Below, in pieces: positions 8,711 to 17,144 of a DNA stretch of 64,000 bases (its first letter is position 1; every line of letters begins with the position of its first letter). Source of the stretch: Acidisarcina polymorpha (GTDB taxonomy: Bacteria > Acidobacteriota > Terriglobia > Terriglobales > Acidobacteriaceae); assembly GCF_003330725.1 (NCBI RefSeq), contig NZ_CP030840.1, forward strand, positions 4,526,001 to 4,590,000. Reading direction: 5' to 3'. The translations under genes were made by a program, and so were the position numbers. The notes below the pieces were generated by a model. It worked only from the letters and a program-made list of their open reading frames with translations, did not search any database and was not told where the DNA came from.

Positions 8711-9465
8711 TCAGTGATCATGCGAATAACTGCGGGCAATCTGCACGGCGGCAGCCTGCCGGATTGCGGGCGAAAGATTTTTTGGAAACGAGCAAAGGTG
8801 CATGGGTGCCAGCTCTTCTTCCGTCGCGTCGCCGCTTACGAGCTTTGCCATGATCGGCGCGGAAATTCGCATATGGAGAAGCTTGCGCAGGTATTCCCAT
8901 GCGTGATGCCAGGCGATGAAGTTTTTGGTCATCAGAGCCAGTGCCGCGAACTTCAGGTAAAGGCTCAGGGTCGGCTGAATGATGAAGAGGTCCTGCAGGA
9001 CGACGGAGAGAAGAAGTACAAGTGCTGGCTCCCACACGATCCTGACAAACCAAAAAGATTTCCCTTTCGGCAGCACCTGAAAAACAGGAAGCGCCGGACC
9101 TTCGAACTCTGAATGGTTCTCGGTTTTGGGGGTGAAGCATGCGCTTACCGAGTCAAATCGAATGGGCGAGTGAAACGAGAAAGAAAAGCCCAGCCATATT
9201 TCCAGGCTGAACATCCCCACAGGACCTGCTGCGTGGGAAAACGGAATCATGCTGGTCAGGCTGCTGAATAGTGCCAGCATTGCCGGAGCAGGATCATCAT
9301 GGAAACGGCAAAGAACGTAACAGGCACCGGGTAGTACCGAGTGCCATACTGCCACCGAAGCAGGATCTCGATGGGCTGGGCGACGACGCTGCAAACCACG
9401 TCGACGAAATGAAGGGCGTTGTTCTGAAGATGCTCGACATGCATCTCTTCGGAAGCTCCGAACAT
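8711..9465 (-). pseudogene. Multi-pass membrane protein of the element, frameshifted
   Basis: Starts at 9465 ('MFGASEEMHVEHLQNN'), runs through 'VPVTFFAVSMMILL' and stops after 69 codons; from about 9300 the neighbouring frame continues the hydrophobic protein ('MLALFSSLTSMIPFSHAAG', 'FVRIVWEPALVLLLSVVL', 'YLKFAALALMTKNFIAWHH') to the stop at 8711. Rejoining gives about 250 residues with at least four membrane segments and a soluble C-terminus. The family is not recognised; a role in conjugative transfer is suggested only by its place in a block with an integrase and a VirD4-like ATPase fragment. Confidence 0.72.
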
Positions 9466-9473
9466 AGTTCCTT

Positions 9474-9710
9474 CTATTCGCGAGAGAAATGGACGCGGAG
9501 ATATGGCAATCCCTGCGGCTTGTCATGGGTTTTGATCGCATTGAAAATGCGACCAGACTGATAGCAAATGGCTTCAGCGAGCGGGTTCTCACCGACCGGT
9601 TTTAGCAACCGGGTAAACTCAATCGGTTCGATCAGGTGGGCAAGTTGCTGGCTGGCATTGACGCCGAAATGCGCATGGCTATCAGTCGCTAAAACGGGCT
9701 GGCTCATCAC
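9474..9710 (-). pseudogene. Fragment of an element protein, origin unclear
   Basis: A 78-codon frame beginning at GTG inside the end of the ATPase fragment. It contains 'HLIEPIEFTRLLKPVGENP' and ends in 'LRVHFSRE'. It has no signal, membrane segment or known motif. It may be a C-terminal piece of the coupling ATPase joined by an internal deletion, or of another transfer protein. It ends 8 bases before the membrane-protein start, consistent with a compressed former operon. Confidence 0.4.
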
Positions 9711-9927
9711 TCTTTACACTCAAAATCAGACCGCCATAAGGACGGACATTTTTGTCGGAGGGAACCTGAAGCAGCGATCTTGCCGTCGTCTCGCCGACGG
9801 TAGAAGTTTTCCCCGCTCCCAGGCCGCCGAGCGTTAGGCAGCCTCCCTCAGTAAATGCCCGAAAAGTCAGGCAGTCAGTGTCTGACAGTTGCAGAACTAC
9901 GCGGTCGAGTACGGGATCCTTTGCCAT
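9682..9927 (-). pseudogene. Truncated VirD4/TraG-like coupling ATPase, Walker A only
   Basis: Starts at ATG 9927 behind GGAG. It reads 'DPVLDRVVLQLSDTDCLTF', then a Walker A loop 'LGGLGAGKTSTVGET', then the following strand 'YGGLILSVKSDEPARF', and stops after 81 residues. Type IV coupling ATPases are 500 or more residues, so Walker B, the all-alpha domain and the C-terminus are missing. Function in the intact form: pumping DNA or proteins into a type IV secretion channel during conjugation. The assignment to VirD4/TraG rather than another P-loop transfer ATPase rests on the spacing between the P-loop and 'LILSVKSDE' and is moderate. Confidence 0.62.
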
Positions 9928-9981
9928 TTGATTTCTCCGGAAAAGGGCGCGACGATCGCGTCGCCGCGCCGCCATCAACGT

Positions 9982-10191
9982 TCAGTTGGGTTGAGTGGAT
10001 GCTGCTGGTGCTGGCGCAACCGCCGGAGCTGGAACGGGCGTTACGGTAGGCGCTGGAACGGCAGCCGGCGTCGGAGCTGGCATTGCCGAAGGAGCGCAGG
10101 GTTTGGGTTGAGTCGCGTCCTTGATGATCTGGTCAACGGGAGGAAGATCAATTCCCGTCTTTACGGATGGGCAGAGTAGAGATGAGGTTCG
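9982..10191 (-). pseudogene. Pro/Ala-rich C-terminal fragment
   Basis: An open frame of 69 codons without its own start. It reads 'GIDLPPVDQIIKDATQPKPC' and then a low-complexity tail of Pro, Ala, Val and Thr ending in 'ASTQPN'. It ends 55 bases before the ATPase-fragment start on the same strand. It looks like the tail of a periplasmic or envelope protein of the transfer apparatus whose front part has been deleted. The strand and frame bias support a former gene; its identity cannot be read. Confidence 0.45.
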
Positions 10192-10195
10192 TCAC

Positions 10196-10348
10196 GAAGT
10201 ACGTCCACGAAGTGTGGCAAACTTCTTGATTTCTACGCTTGAAGGGGCGACCGTCGTTTCTAGTATTGACAAGCGCTCAGGCGCACTCGCGCACGTACAG
10301 GAAAATTTGACTCGGTTCCTCGAGACCGAAGTGCGAGCACGCCAGTAA
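10196..10348 (+). pseudogene. C-terminal fragment of a TetR-family regulator
   Basis: About 50 residues ('SVANFLISTLEGATVVSSID', then 'VQENLTRFLETEV') match the last two helices of the TetR ligand-binding domain as I know it (typical form: 'FLIASLEGAVLLS...'). There is no DNA-binding domain upstream; the sequence before it belongs to the opposite-strand Pro/Ala-rich fragment. The abrupt junction near 10190 marks the probable edge of the integrated element or a deletion end point. Confidence 0.6.
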
Positions 10349-10558
10349 GCAGTAAGGGAAAGGTTCGCATTAGCCCTCTGCCTTGGTTGCCGTACGCACC
10401 CCGGCCTGTTTTTTACTCACTATTTGATGCTTCTTCATCGTTGGGGCATCAGCACAATAGAGGTTCTTCCGACTGGTTTGAAATTGTGCATCGGCAATCG
10501 GCTTGCCGCATCTATTCGAGCATAATCCCGCGCTTTTAGCCGCGAGGGAGAAGTCGAT

Positions 10559-10715
10559 GTGGCCGACAACCCGCTCATTACGAAGGAGATAGGTAAAGCA
10601 TGGTCCCGATGCGGGCTTGTATGCTCCCGTCACCATAGACATTGTCGAACGTGCCGATCTCAGCCACATCTCCTACGACAGCATGGCTTGCCATCTCGCT
10701 CCGCAGGGAATGAGG
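10559..10715 (+). pseudogene. DUF302 gene fragment, paralogue of the intact gene at 13.9 kb
   Basis: Two frames together give 'ADNPLITKEIGKA' and, shifted near 10602, 'PDAGLYAPVTIDIVERADLS' and 'ISYDSMACHLAP'. These align residue by residue with the intact DUF302 protein ('AGNPLIMKEMVKHV', 'DAGSYAPVTILIEERPDS', 'ISYDRMASYLAP'). The first half of the gene and the last 15-20 residues are missing. It lies directly in front of the AraC regulator, perhaps once its target. Confidence 0.8.
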
Positions 10716-10771
10716 GTGCCGAGGAGTGGGACTAAGACAATCAAGGGAAAGACAGACCTCAAAAAAAGAAC

Positions 10772-11674
10772 ATGCAGATGATTCCAACATTTTGGGGCCA
10801 GTTCGCGAAGGGAATGTACGTCAAGGAAACTCCCTCCGCCAAGCTCGTCGTGTCCCAATTCGCTCCTTTTTCTTTCGGGCGCATTTCGAGCGAAGAAGGG
10901 CTTCCTGCGGTCACGCGGGGAGAAGTTGCTGCACGTGATTACATGGTCGCGATTCAACTCGCGGATATCCCCACCATTGAGGAGTTTCTTGGTAACAGGA
11001 GGGTGTCAAGCGGCTCTTATCCAGTCGGCGGGGTAAGCGTGCACAGTCTCGAAGAGAGGCCGACGATCGACCTTCGGAATCCGTTCGACACATTGGTGCT
11101 GCACATCACCCAGGCTTCTCTCGACGAGGTCGCTGCTACTCACCGCGTGCCACGAGTTGACCGACTCAGTTGGCTCTTCGGGCGTCCGGATCCGGTTGTG
11201 CATCATCTGGGGCATGTCCTCCTCGCAACGTTGGATCAACAGAACGACGCGTCTAGGTTCTTCGTCGACCACGTGTTGCACGCGCTGCACTGTCATTTCG
11301 TCAGCAATTACGGCGGCATCACATTGCCGGCAAGACCGTTACAAGGCGGATTGAGCCCGCTGCAGATGAGGAAAGCAACAGAGTTTCTCAATACCCATCT
11401 TGACGGAGATGTCGACCTTCAGCAAGTGTCCGCGGTCTGCGACCTCTCGCTCAGCCACTTCGCGCGAGCTTTCCGGCAAACCTATGGCAAGCCACCTTAT
11501 CGGTGGCTGATCGAACGTCGTATCAACAAAGCGAAGGATTTGCTGGAGAAGACTCGTCTGCCACTTGCAGACATTGCCGTTCGATGCGGTTTTACCGATC
11601 AGTCAGGGTTCAACCGCTCCTTCAAACGCATGTATGGAATCACTCCGGGAAGCTGGCGACGGAACAACGGATAA
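10772..11674 (+). CDS. AraC-family transcriptional regulator
   Basis: Transcription factor of 300 residues. The N-terminal half (1-180) is a divergent ligand or cofactor domain; residues about 200-298 are the double helix-turn-helix ('LQQVSAVCDLSLSHFARAF', 'LADIAVRCGFTDQSGFNRSF', 'YGITPGSWRR'). ATG 10772 is followed by another ATG two codons later; neither has a good ribosome site. Members of this type in soil bacteria commonly control neighbouring oxidoreductase or hydrolase genes, so the hydrolase and azoreductase downstream are plausible targets, which is inference. It lies 57 bases after the DUF302 remnant. Confidence 0.95.
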   Translation: MQMIPTFWGQFAKGMYVKETPSAKLVVSQFAPFSFGRISSEEGLPAVTRGEVAARDYMVAIQLADIPTIEEFLGNRRVSSGSYPVGGVSVHSLEERPTIDLRNPFDTLVLHITQASLDEVAATHRVPRVDRLSWLFGRPDPVVHHLGHVLLATLDQQNDASRFFVDHVLHALHCHFVSNYGGITLPARPLQGGLSPLQMRKATEFLNTHLDGDVDLQQVSAVCDLSLSHFARAFRQTYGKPPYRWLIERRINKAKDLLEKTRLPLADIAVRCGFTDQSGFNRSFKRMYGITPGSWRRNNG

Positions 11675-12175
11675 TGAAGCAAGAAGACCAGCCAACTCGC
11701 CTGCGTTCGTCGGCAATGTACTCGCTACCAATACTGCAGCTAATGTCGGGCTTGCCTCTTCGAGCAAGCTGGGCCTTTGCACATCTGTATGTAGCAGGAT
11801 TGTCACGTCTTTGGCGGTTTGTGCCTAGATGCGATGCCACACCAAACCTAAACTCAAATTAAATAAGATAGCGACCGTAGGAGCTTGCTCATGTAGTTGT
11901 GAATGCGGCATCCGAGGGGACTCGAAGTAAAACCTCACCATCCCGAATCTCAAGACCTGTATGACTGTGCTCGGGAGGTCTCACTTCTGTGCAGCACCAT
12001 GCTCTTCGTCTCGCAAGCAAATAGCTTTCTCGACAGTGTCTGCTGACGCCGCTAAAGAAACAGAACTCAATCGGTGGCAGCGGTCAGGAACACTTCAAGT
12101 ACGGCCGCTGACCTCGCGTTTGGGAGTTTTTGAAATGAGTTATAGAGATTTAGCAATAAGAAACGGGAGATAGTC
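11675..12175. other. 500-base intergenic stretch
   Basis: No frame here has a ribosome site, domain or codon bias worth calling. Several short frames on both strands are mutually overlapping and look random. The stretch probably holds the promoter of the exported hydrolase and decayed DNA. Confidence 0.55.
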
Positions 12176-12895
12176 ATGTTTAGGCGCATCGCCGGATTGA
12201 CGGTGCTGATGGGTATGGTTGCTTTGCTGGGTACGCAAAGCTCACAAGCCCAAAAGCCTACAGTGAAAAATATTATTCTCGTTCATGGCGCCTGGGCTGA
12301 TGGTTCTGGTTGGCAGGGGATCTACGACATCCTGGTCAAAGAAGGGTTTAAGATCAGCATCGTCCAGGAACCGGAGACCACTTTCCAGGATGACGTGACT
12401 GCCGTGCAGCGCGTGCTCGCACTACAAGACGGACGTAGCATTCTTGTCGCACACAGCTATGGTGGAGCTGTTGTGACCGAATCGGGAAACGATCCATCCG
12501 TTGCAGGATTGGTGTACGTCGCTGCTCACATGCTTGAGGCAGGAGAGAGCGAAGCCGGGGAAGGAAAGCTCTTCCCGAGTGCCCTCAGCAAGTCTACCGC
12601 GCTTAAGACGACGACAGATGGTTTCACCTACCTCGATCCGTCGCAGTTTCATGCATACTTCGCAGCCGATCTGCCCGCTGACAAGGCAGCTTTTATGGCG
12701 AACTCCCGGGTGTTGAACTTGGCCGTGAGTTTTAAAGCTGTCATTACTAAAGCTGCTTGGACAACAAAACCGAGCTGGATGGTTGTCGCGGGCGCGGACC
12801 GGACGATCAATCCCAACCTCGAACGGTTTTATGCCAAACGGGCAAACGATCGTGCGGGCAGCTCGCACAGTATCGCACTAAACCAGAGCTTGTGA
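12176..12895 (+). CDS. Exported alpha/beta hydrolase, C-terminus shifted
   Basis: 239 residues. A signal peptide ('LTVLMGMVALLGTQSSQAQ') is followed by an alpha/beta-hydrolase fold of the pyrethroid-esterase/salicylate-esterase-like family: oxyanion loop 'LVHGAWADGSGW', nucleophile elbow 'VAHSYGGAVV' (S94), and acid region 'VVAGADRTINPNLERF'. The catalytic His is probably the one in 'GSSHSIAL'. The last dozen residues do not look like the family; shifting one base gives 'PELVNN...', suggesting a frameshift close to the stop, so the enzyme may still fold. It starts at ATG after GGGAGA and is followed 21 bases later by the broken azoreductase, probably a former operon. Confidence 0.85.
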   Translation: MFRRIAGLTVLMGMVALLGTQSSQAQKPTVKNIILVHGAWADGSGWQGIYDILVKEGFKISIVQEPETTFQDDVTAVQRVLALQDGRSILVAHSYGGAVVTESGNDPSVAGLVYVAAHMLEAGESEAGEGKLFPSALSKSTALKTTTDGFTYLDPSQFHAYFAADLPADKAAFMANSRVLNLAVSFKAVITKAAWTTKPSWMVVAGADRTINPNLERFYAKRANDRAGSSHSIALNQSL

Positions 12896-12916
12896 ACAAC
12901 GATTACGGAGAAACAA

Positions 12917-13556
12917 ATGAGAGTCCTCGATATCCAGTCTTCGCCGAGGCGTGAATCCTCTGATTCGAGCAAACTGACCAAAGCGTTTCTAGAGTCCTGT
13001 CTCCACTACGGCTCTTCAATCGTGGTGGATACATTGAACGTCAGGGATGAGCACTTGCCTGAATTCGATTACGGCGCAATCGGAGCGAAGTACAAAGCGA
13101 TTAAAAATGAAGCGATGACTGAGATGGAGACCAAAGTATGGGACCAGATTCAATCCTTGATCCAACGTTTCCAGAAAGCGGATTGCATTGTACTAGGGAC
13201 GCCAATGTGGAACTTCGGTCTGCCTTACAAGCTCAAACAGTTAATCGATCTCGTAGCACAGCGGAACTTCCTATTCTCCTACGATGGCAAACAGTACTGC
13301 CCTCTTCTAAATGTGGGGAAGGCAGTCGTGGTCTATACACGCGGGTCACGTTTTCTGGAAAGATACTCCCATCCCACCTTCGCGATTTGATTACCAGGCA
13401 ACCTACCTGGACTTCTGGTTGCGGCTCGTAGGTTTACGAGATGTGAGGAGCGTGCCCGTCGATAATGCGTGGAATCAAGACCGCCTCCAATCAGAGTTAA
13501 GTATTGCCAAGGGCAAAGCCGACTTGGAGCAATTGGTTGACTGGTTTGTTGAGTGA
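12917..13556 (+). pseudogene. FMN-dependent NADH-azoreductase (AzoR-like), frameshifted
   Basis: Flavodoxin-fold quinone/azo reductase. The first frame from ATG 12917 (GGAGAAA ribosome site) reads 'VLDIQSSPRRESSDSSKLT', 'GTPMWNFGLPYKLKQLIDLV' (FMN and dimer region) and 'VVVYTRGSRFLE', then runs to a stop at 13390. From about 13362 the +1 frame continues the protein: 'TPIPPSRFDYQATYLDFW', 'GLRDVRSVPVDNAW', ending at 13556. One extra base in an A-run (GGAAAGA) explains it. Repaired length is about 212 residues, the usual size for AzoR. Either a real pseudogene or a sequencing indel. Confidence 0.9.
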
Positions 13557-13893
13557 CCGTGAGAGAGCGTGCAGCCGAGATCGTCGGATTTGTAGGGAAG
13601 GTAGCCTTGTTCACATTCCTGTACCGAGTAGATTGTTGCAATCACCCCTAGGTTGAGTGAGTGCAGCATTGTGGCTGGAAACCGCAACTCGCTGAGGAAT
13701 CAGGCTGTAAGATCATCATCCTCATTCATGAAAGCTGCTCTGCACCAACGGACGGTAACTGATGCAGATGTAACGACAGGAGAAAGATATGAGAAATGCA
13801 CAAATACTACCGATCGTTATCGGCACGGCTTTCGTGGCAGCCAATTGTCTCGGAATACTATCTAGGACTGAAGCAATAAAAGGAGAAACGCGT

Positions 13894-14388
13894 ATGACTA
13901 TTCAAGAGGTTAAGGTGCAGCGACTGAACGTGATTTCCACCGAGCCGTTTGACACAGTGGTTGCACGGATCGACGCAGCAATCGGTCATCCGGATATAGT
14001 GGCATTTCACAAATCTTTGTCAGCGGCAAAAAATGAAGCTGAGATGGAAAAGGTCGTCAATCCCGTGACCCAACCAAACGGCCTTATGGAGTTTGCGCGC
14101 TTCGATATCGGAGATGTTCTCCAGAAAGATAATGGAACGACCAAGCCAAGAATTCTTCGCATTGTCGCAGGAAATCCCCTGATCATGAAGGAAATGGTGA
14201 AGCATGTCGTTGACGCAGGCTCGTACGCGCCGGTGACCATACTCATTGAGGAGCGTCCGGACAGCGTCCGGATCTCGTATGACAGGATGGCCTCCTATCT
14301 TGCACCGTACGAAAACAGTGATGCCCTCAAAGTAGCGCGGGAACTGGACGCAAAGGTCGAGAGGATTTTAACGGCAGCCGCGCAATAA
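13894..14388 (+). CDS. DUF302 domain protein
   Basis: 164 residues. DUF302 proteins form a small alpha/beta fold of unproved function, often linked to redox or sulfur metabolism. Seen here: 'VQRLNVISTEPFDTVVARID' at the start and 'DAGSYAPVTILIEERPDS' with 'ISYDRMASYLAPY' near the end. ATG 13894 follows the excellent site AAAGGAGAAA. The frame is open further to ATG 13789, which has its own site (AGGAGAAAG) and would add 35 residues including a hydrophobic stretch ('ILPIVIGTAFVAANCLGIL'); thus two forms, one membrane-tethered, are conceivable. An in-window pseudogene copy lies at 10.6 kb. Confidence 0.88.
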   Translation: MTIQEVKVQRLNVISTEPFDTVVARIDAAIGHPDIVAFHKSLSAAKNEAEMEKVVNPVTQPNGLMEFARFDIGDVLQKDNGTTKPRILRIVAGNPLIMKEMVKHVVDAGSYAPVTILIEERPDSVRISYDRMASYLAPYENSDALKVARELDAKVERILTAAAQ

Positions 14389-14447
14389 TGATCTCGCGAT
14401 TGCCCTTCTGTTTCCCCTGAGTACCATGAACGTAGCAATCATGCGGC

Positions 14448-14612
14448 TTAGTTTATCGACCTTTGGCTAGCGCAGGTTTCTATTTCAGGATGATTGCGTC
14501 TTACCTGCTCTCGCGAACGCTTTCCATAGTCCACTGGAGCATTTGTGCGGATAAGCGAGTCAATCACCGGGACGATGAACAGTGTTCCTACGGTGGCGAA
14601 GAGTAAACCGCC
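14448..14612 (-). pseudogene. C-terminal remnant of an RND efflux pump inner-membrane protein
   Basis: 55 codons reading 'GGLLFATVGTLFIVPVIDSL' followed by a hydrophilic tail. The first part matches the last transmembrane helix of AcrB/MexB-type pumps ('GGLLFATVGTLFFVPV' form). Nothing else of the 1000-residue pump is present. The remnant begins 4 bases past the stop of the HD-domain gene on the same strand, so a deletion has joined the HD gene to the pump tail. Confidence 0.8.
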
Positions 14613-14615
14613 TGG

Positions 14616-15287
14616 TCAGCCGCCCCAGGGCGAGTTGCGAATAATGCTGCAGAAGTTGATGCGCTTGAACGAGGGGTCTTTTTCAGCGAGCACGTCGGCT
14701 TTCACATTTCCGAATGTGGTGTTCGGCTTATGCTTGATGCCGTCGTAGAACGCCTGCAAAATGTCTTCTTTGAAACTGGGAGTGCGCGGGAAAGCCCGTA
14801 CAACAGCGTCGCGCTCTGTGTCAGCGAAGTTGCTGTAATCAATTCCAAGTACGTCCATTTCGACACCAGCCGTCACCAATGCGACAACTGGATGCATGTA
14901 TTGCGGAATACCCGGAGTTGTATGGAGTGCGATCGCTGTCCACACTCGATCAATGTCTTCTGATGGTAGTTCGTAGCGGCGCAGGAAATCGCGCGCTGCA
15001 TTTGCCCCGTCAACTTCGAACCGATCGGTTGCGCTGCTGTAGGATGGCACCAGACCGACGTCGTGGAACATGGCTCCGGCGTAGAGTAGTTCAGGGTCGA
15101 AGCTGAGACCGCGACGTTGCCCCGCAAGCGCCCCGAAGCAGTAGACGCGACTGGAATGATTGAACAGTAAGGTAGATTCGGTGTCACGCACGAATTCCGT
15201 GATGTCTTTGGCGAGCTTGCTATCAGGAATCTGCATGGCAGAAGGGTGTCCCGTCGGGGATGGCGAAACTTTCGTGGAAATGGACAT
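14616..15287 (-). CDS. HD-domain hydrolase, cyanamide-hydratase (Ddi2)-like
   Basis: 223 residues. The metal-binding HD signature is visible: H44 in 'LFNHSSRVYCFG', H75-D76 in 'AGAMFHDVGLV', and downstream His in 'IALHTTPGIP'. The spacing and sequence 'TTFGNVKADVLAEKDP' near the C-terminus fit the cyanamide hydratase/Ddi2-like HD group, which hydrates small nitriles or acts on nucleotides. ATG 15287 is chosen because the longer upstream frame lacks homology and the site GAGAGAG precedes it. The gene is followed immediately by an RND pump remnant. The substrate is not determinable. Confidence 0.88.
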   Translation of the reverse strand: MSISTKVSPSPTGHPSAMQIPDSKLAKDITEFVRDTESTLLFNHSSRVYCFGALAGQRRGLSFDPELLYAGAMFHDVGLVPSYSSATDRFEVDGANAARDFLRRYELPSEDIDRVWTAIALHTTPGIPQYMHPVVALVTAGVEMDVLGIDYSNFADTERDAVVRAFPRTPSFKEDILQAFYDGIKHKPNTTFGNVKADVLAEKDPSFKRINFCSIIRNSPWGG

Positions 15288-15861
15288 GGCTCTCTCGCTA
15301 TTTTGAAATTGAAGTACCTGCCTCAATCGATTGTAGCCACTCATTTCGCGCGTGAGATCGCCGCCGCCCTCGAAATCAACAGTGCAGGTCACGTGCCATC
15401 GCTACTCTGTTGAAAAGCAACGATTAGCCCACTCCGGATTGACGAAGGCCGCCAATCGAAGAAGGTAGTACAAGTAGGTGTCTCCGTAGGAGGGTGATTC
15501 GAGGGAACATCGTTCCACCACGAAAACTCTGGACGAGATGACCGATAAAGCTTGGGAACCGGGGCGACCTTAGTGAGCGGCGGGTTGGTGGATCTAGCCG
15601 GTGGGTTGGTTATCGAAATGCATGTGTCTGGCTGAACGTGATTAAGTCACGGGATGAGCAGGGGGACTCGGCGACAAGCAAAGCGCGGACAGCGAATGTT
15701 TTTGACAGCATGGCGTGATCGAGATGAATGCACTCTCGATCCGGGATCTTTATGGACTCATAGCATACAATGCAAAGCATAAGATTATGCGCGCATGGGA
15801 AGGCCGGCCGACTACGAAACTTGCAGGTCAAGTCAGCAATAACGAGCCGGATGTCGACAAC
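15288..15861. other. 570-base stretch without a recognisable gene
   Basis: It lies between the divergent HD gene and hydrolase remnant. Two overlapping frames near 15.6-15.85 kb on opposite strands lack ribosome sites and known motifs. It presumably contains the promoters of both neighbours and the start of the broken hydrolase. Confidence 0.5.
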
Positions 15862-16802
15862 TTGAACCGTCGAACTTTCATCTACACCACACTAGCCACA
15901 CAGAATAGCTATTGTGTCAGGTTCAGAGTCCAACTCACGGACGAAGTACGCGAATCAAACGCCGAATGTACCTCAGATTGCCGTCCACTTTGTTCAAGCG
16001 GACGGAATCGAGGTGTTCTACAGAGAAGCCGGCCCAGAAAATGGATCCGTGTTGCTTCTCCTGCACGGTTTCCCGACATCGTCCTTCCAGTACCGAGAAC
16101 TCATGCCCTTACTTGCGGACAAGTACCGCGTTATTGCTCCGGACCTTCCTGGTTTCGGTTTCACCCGCGCGCCGAGCGAGCGCGGCTATAAGTACACCTT
16201 TGAAAACCTGGCCACGACGACTGACGCTTTTACGCGGGCGCTGTCCCTGGATAGATTTGCGCTTTATGTTTTTGATTATGGGGCGCCGACCGATGTTCGC
16301 CTTGCACCGAAGCATCCAGAAAAGATCACCGCGATCATCAGTCAGAATGGCAACGCGTATGAAGAGGGACTCGGGAGTGCCTGGGGCCCTATTTAAAGGT
16401 ACTGGCGGGAGCCAAATAATGAGAACCGCACGGCTACTTGGAGCCCTGACGCTTGATGGGTTGAAGGAGCAATATGTCGCAGCACCGCATCCGGAATTGG
16501 TAAAGCCCGAGGGGTACACGCTTGACGCCGCGCTAATCTCCCGGCCCGGAAACGCTGACATCCAACTGGATCTTTTCCTGGACTATCAAAACAATGTGAA
16601 GCTCTACCCAGAGTTTCAGAGATACTTTCGTGAGAAGCAGCCAAGAACATTGGCGGTCTGGGGACGCTTCGATCCCTTCTTCGTTCCGGCCGGTGCGAAA
16701 GCCTTCGCTCGCGATAACCCGCAAGCAGTGGTTCATCTCATTGACGCAGGACACTTTGCACTCGAGACCAATGTCGTTGAAGTTGCCGCCTACGTGCGAT
16801 AG
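15862..16802 (+). pseudogene. Haloalkane-dehalogenase-like alpha/beta hydrolase, broken at several points
   Basis: Parts in three frames: a Tat-like leader 'LNRRTFIYTTLAT' (from about 15862), then after a shift near 15910 'VPQIAVHFVQADGIEVFYRE', 'LLLHGFPTSSFQYREL', the elbow 'YVFDYGAPTDVRLA' with Asp nucleophile, up to TAA at about 16395 where relatives have Gln ('WGPI*RYWREP'), then another shift near 16435 to 'LGALTLDGLKEQY', 'AVWGRFDPFFVPAGAKAF' (acid) and 'DAGHFALETN' (catalytic His). The Asp nucleophile indicates the dehalogenase/epoxide-hydrolase branch. At least three lesions, one a substitution, argue for true decay. Repaired size about 310 residues. Confidence 0.88.
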
Positions 16803-17144
16803 TTCTTACCGGCATGACCATCGAAGGCAAGCACTCTGACATCGAGCCGCAGCTGAGATCCTCATCGGGGCGAGCTTCTGAATGACCGGAAATCGGCACT
16901 CGCGGCTTTCCTGATACCGAAATGACCCCATCTCCTTATTGCTTTGTCTCGATCGCAGGCGTCCGCTTGCGATCGAGGTGGATGCGTTAGTCGTCGTTGT
17001 CATCAGGCCGGATCCTGAAGCTGGCAACCAGATGCGTGAACTTGTTGGAGGGTGCCTCGCCATCGATTAGCAATGCTTTTCCAACTGCGTGCCGATCGCC
17101 GGGAGCCAATCAAGAAAGTCGTCTCGCGTACCGCTCCGCTGTTG
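16803..17144. other. 340-base intergenic stretch
   Basis: It lies between two convergent units. A short minus-strand frame ending near 16990 reads 'GKALLIDGEAPSNKFTHLV' and could be the tail of a lost gene, but no start or family can be assigned. A short inverted pair (TCGATCGCA / TGCGATCGA around 16950-16976) could be a hairpin. Confidence 0.4.

Noticed and set aside
13350-13390. Programmed frameshift in the azoreductase gene
   Set aside because: No slippery heptamer or downstream structure is evident and homologous enzymes are encoded in one frame as I know them; an extra base is simpler.
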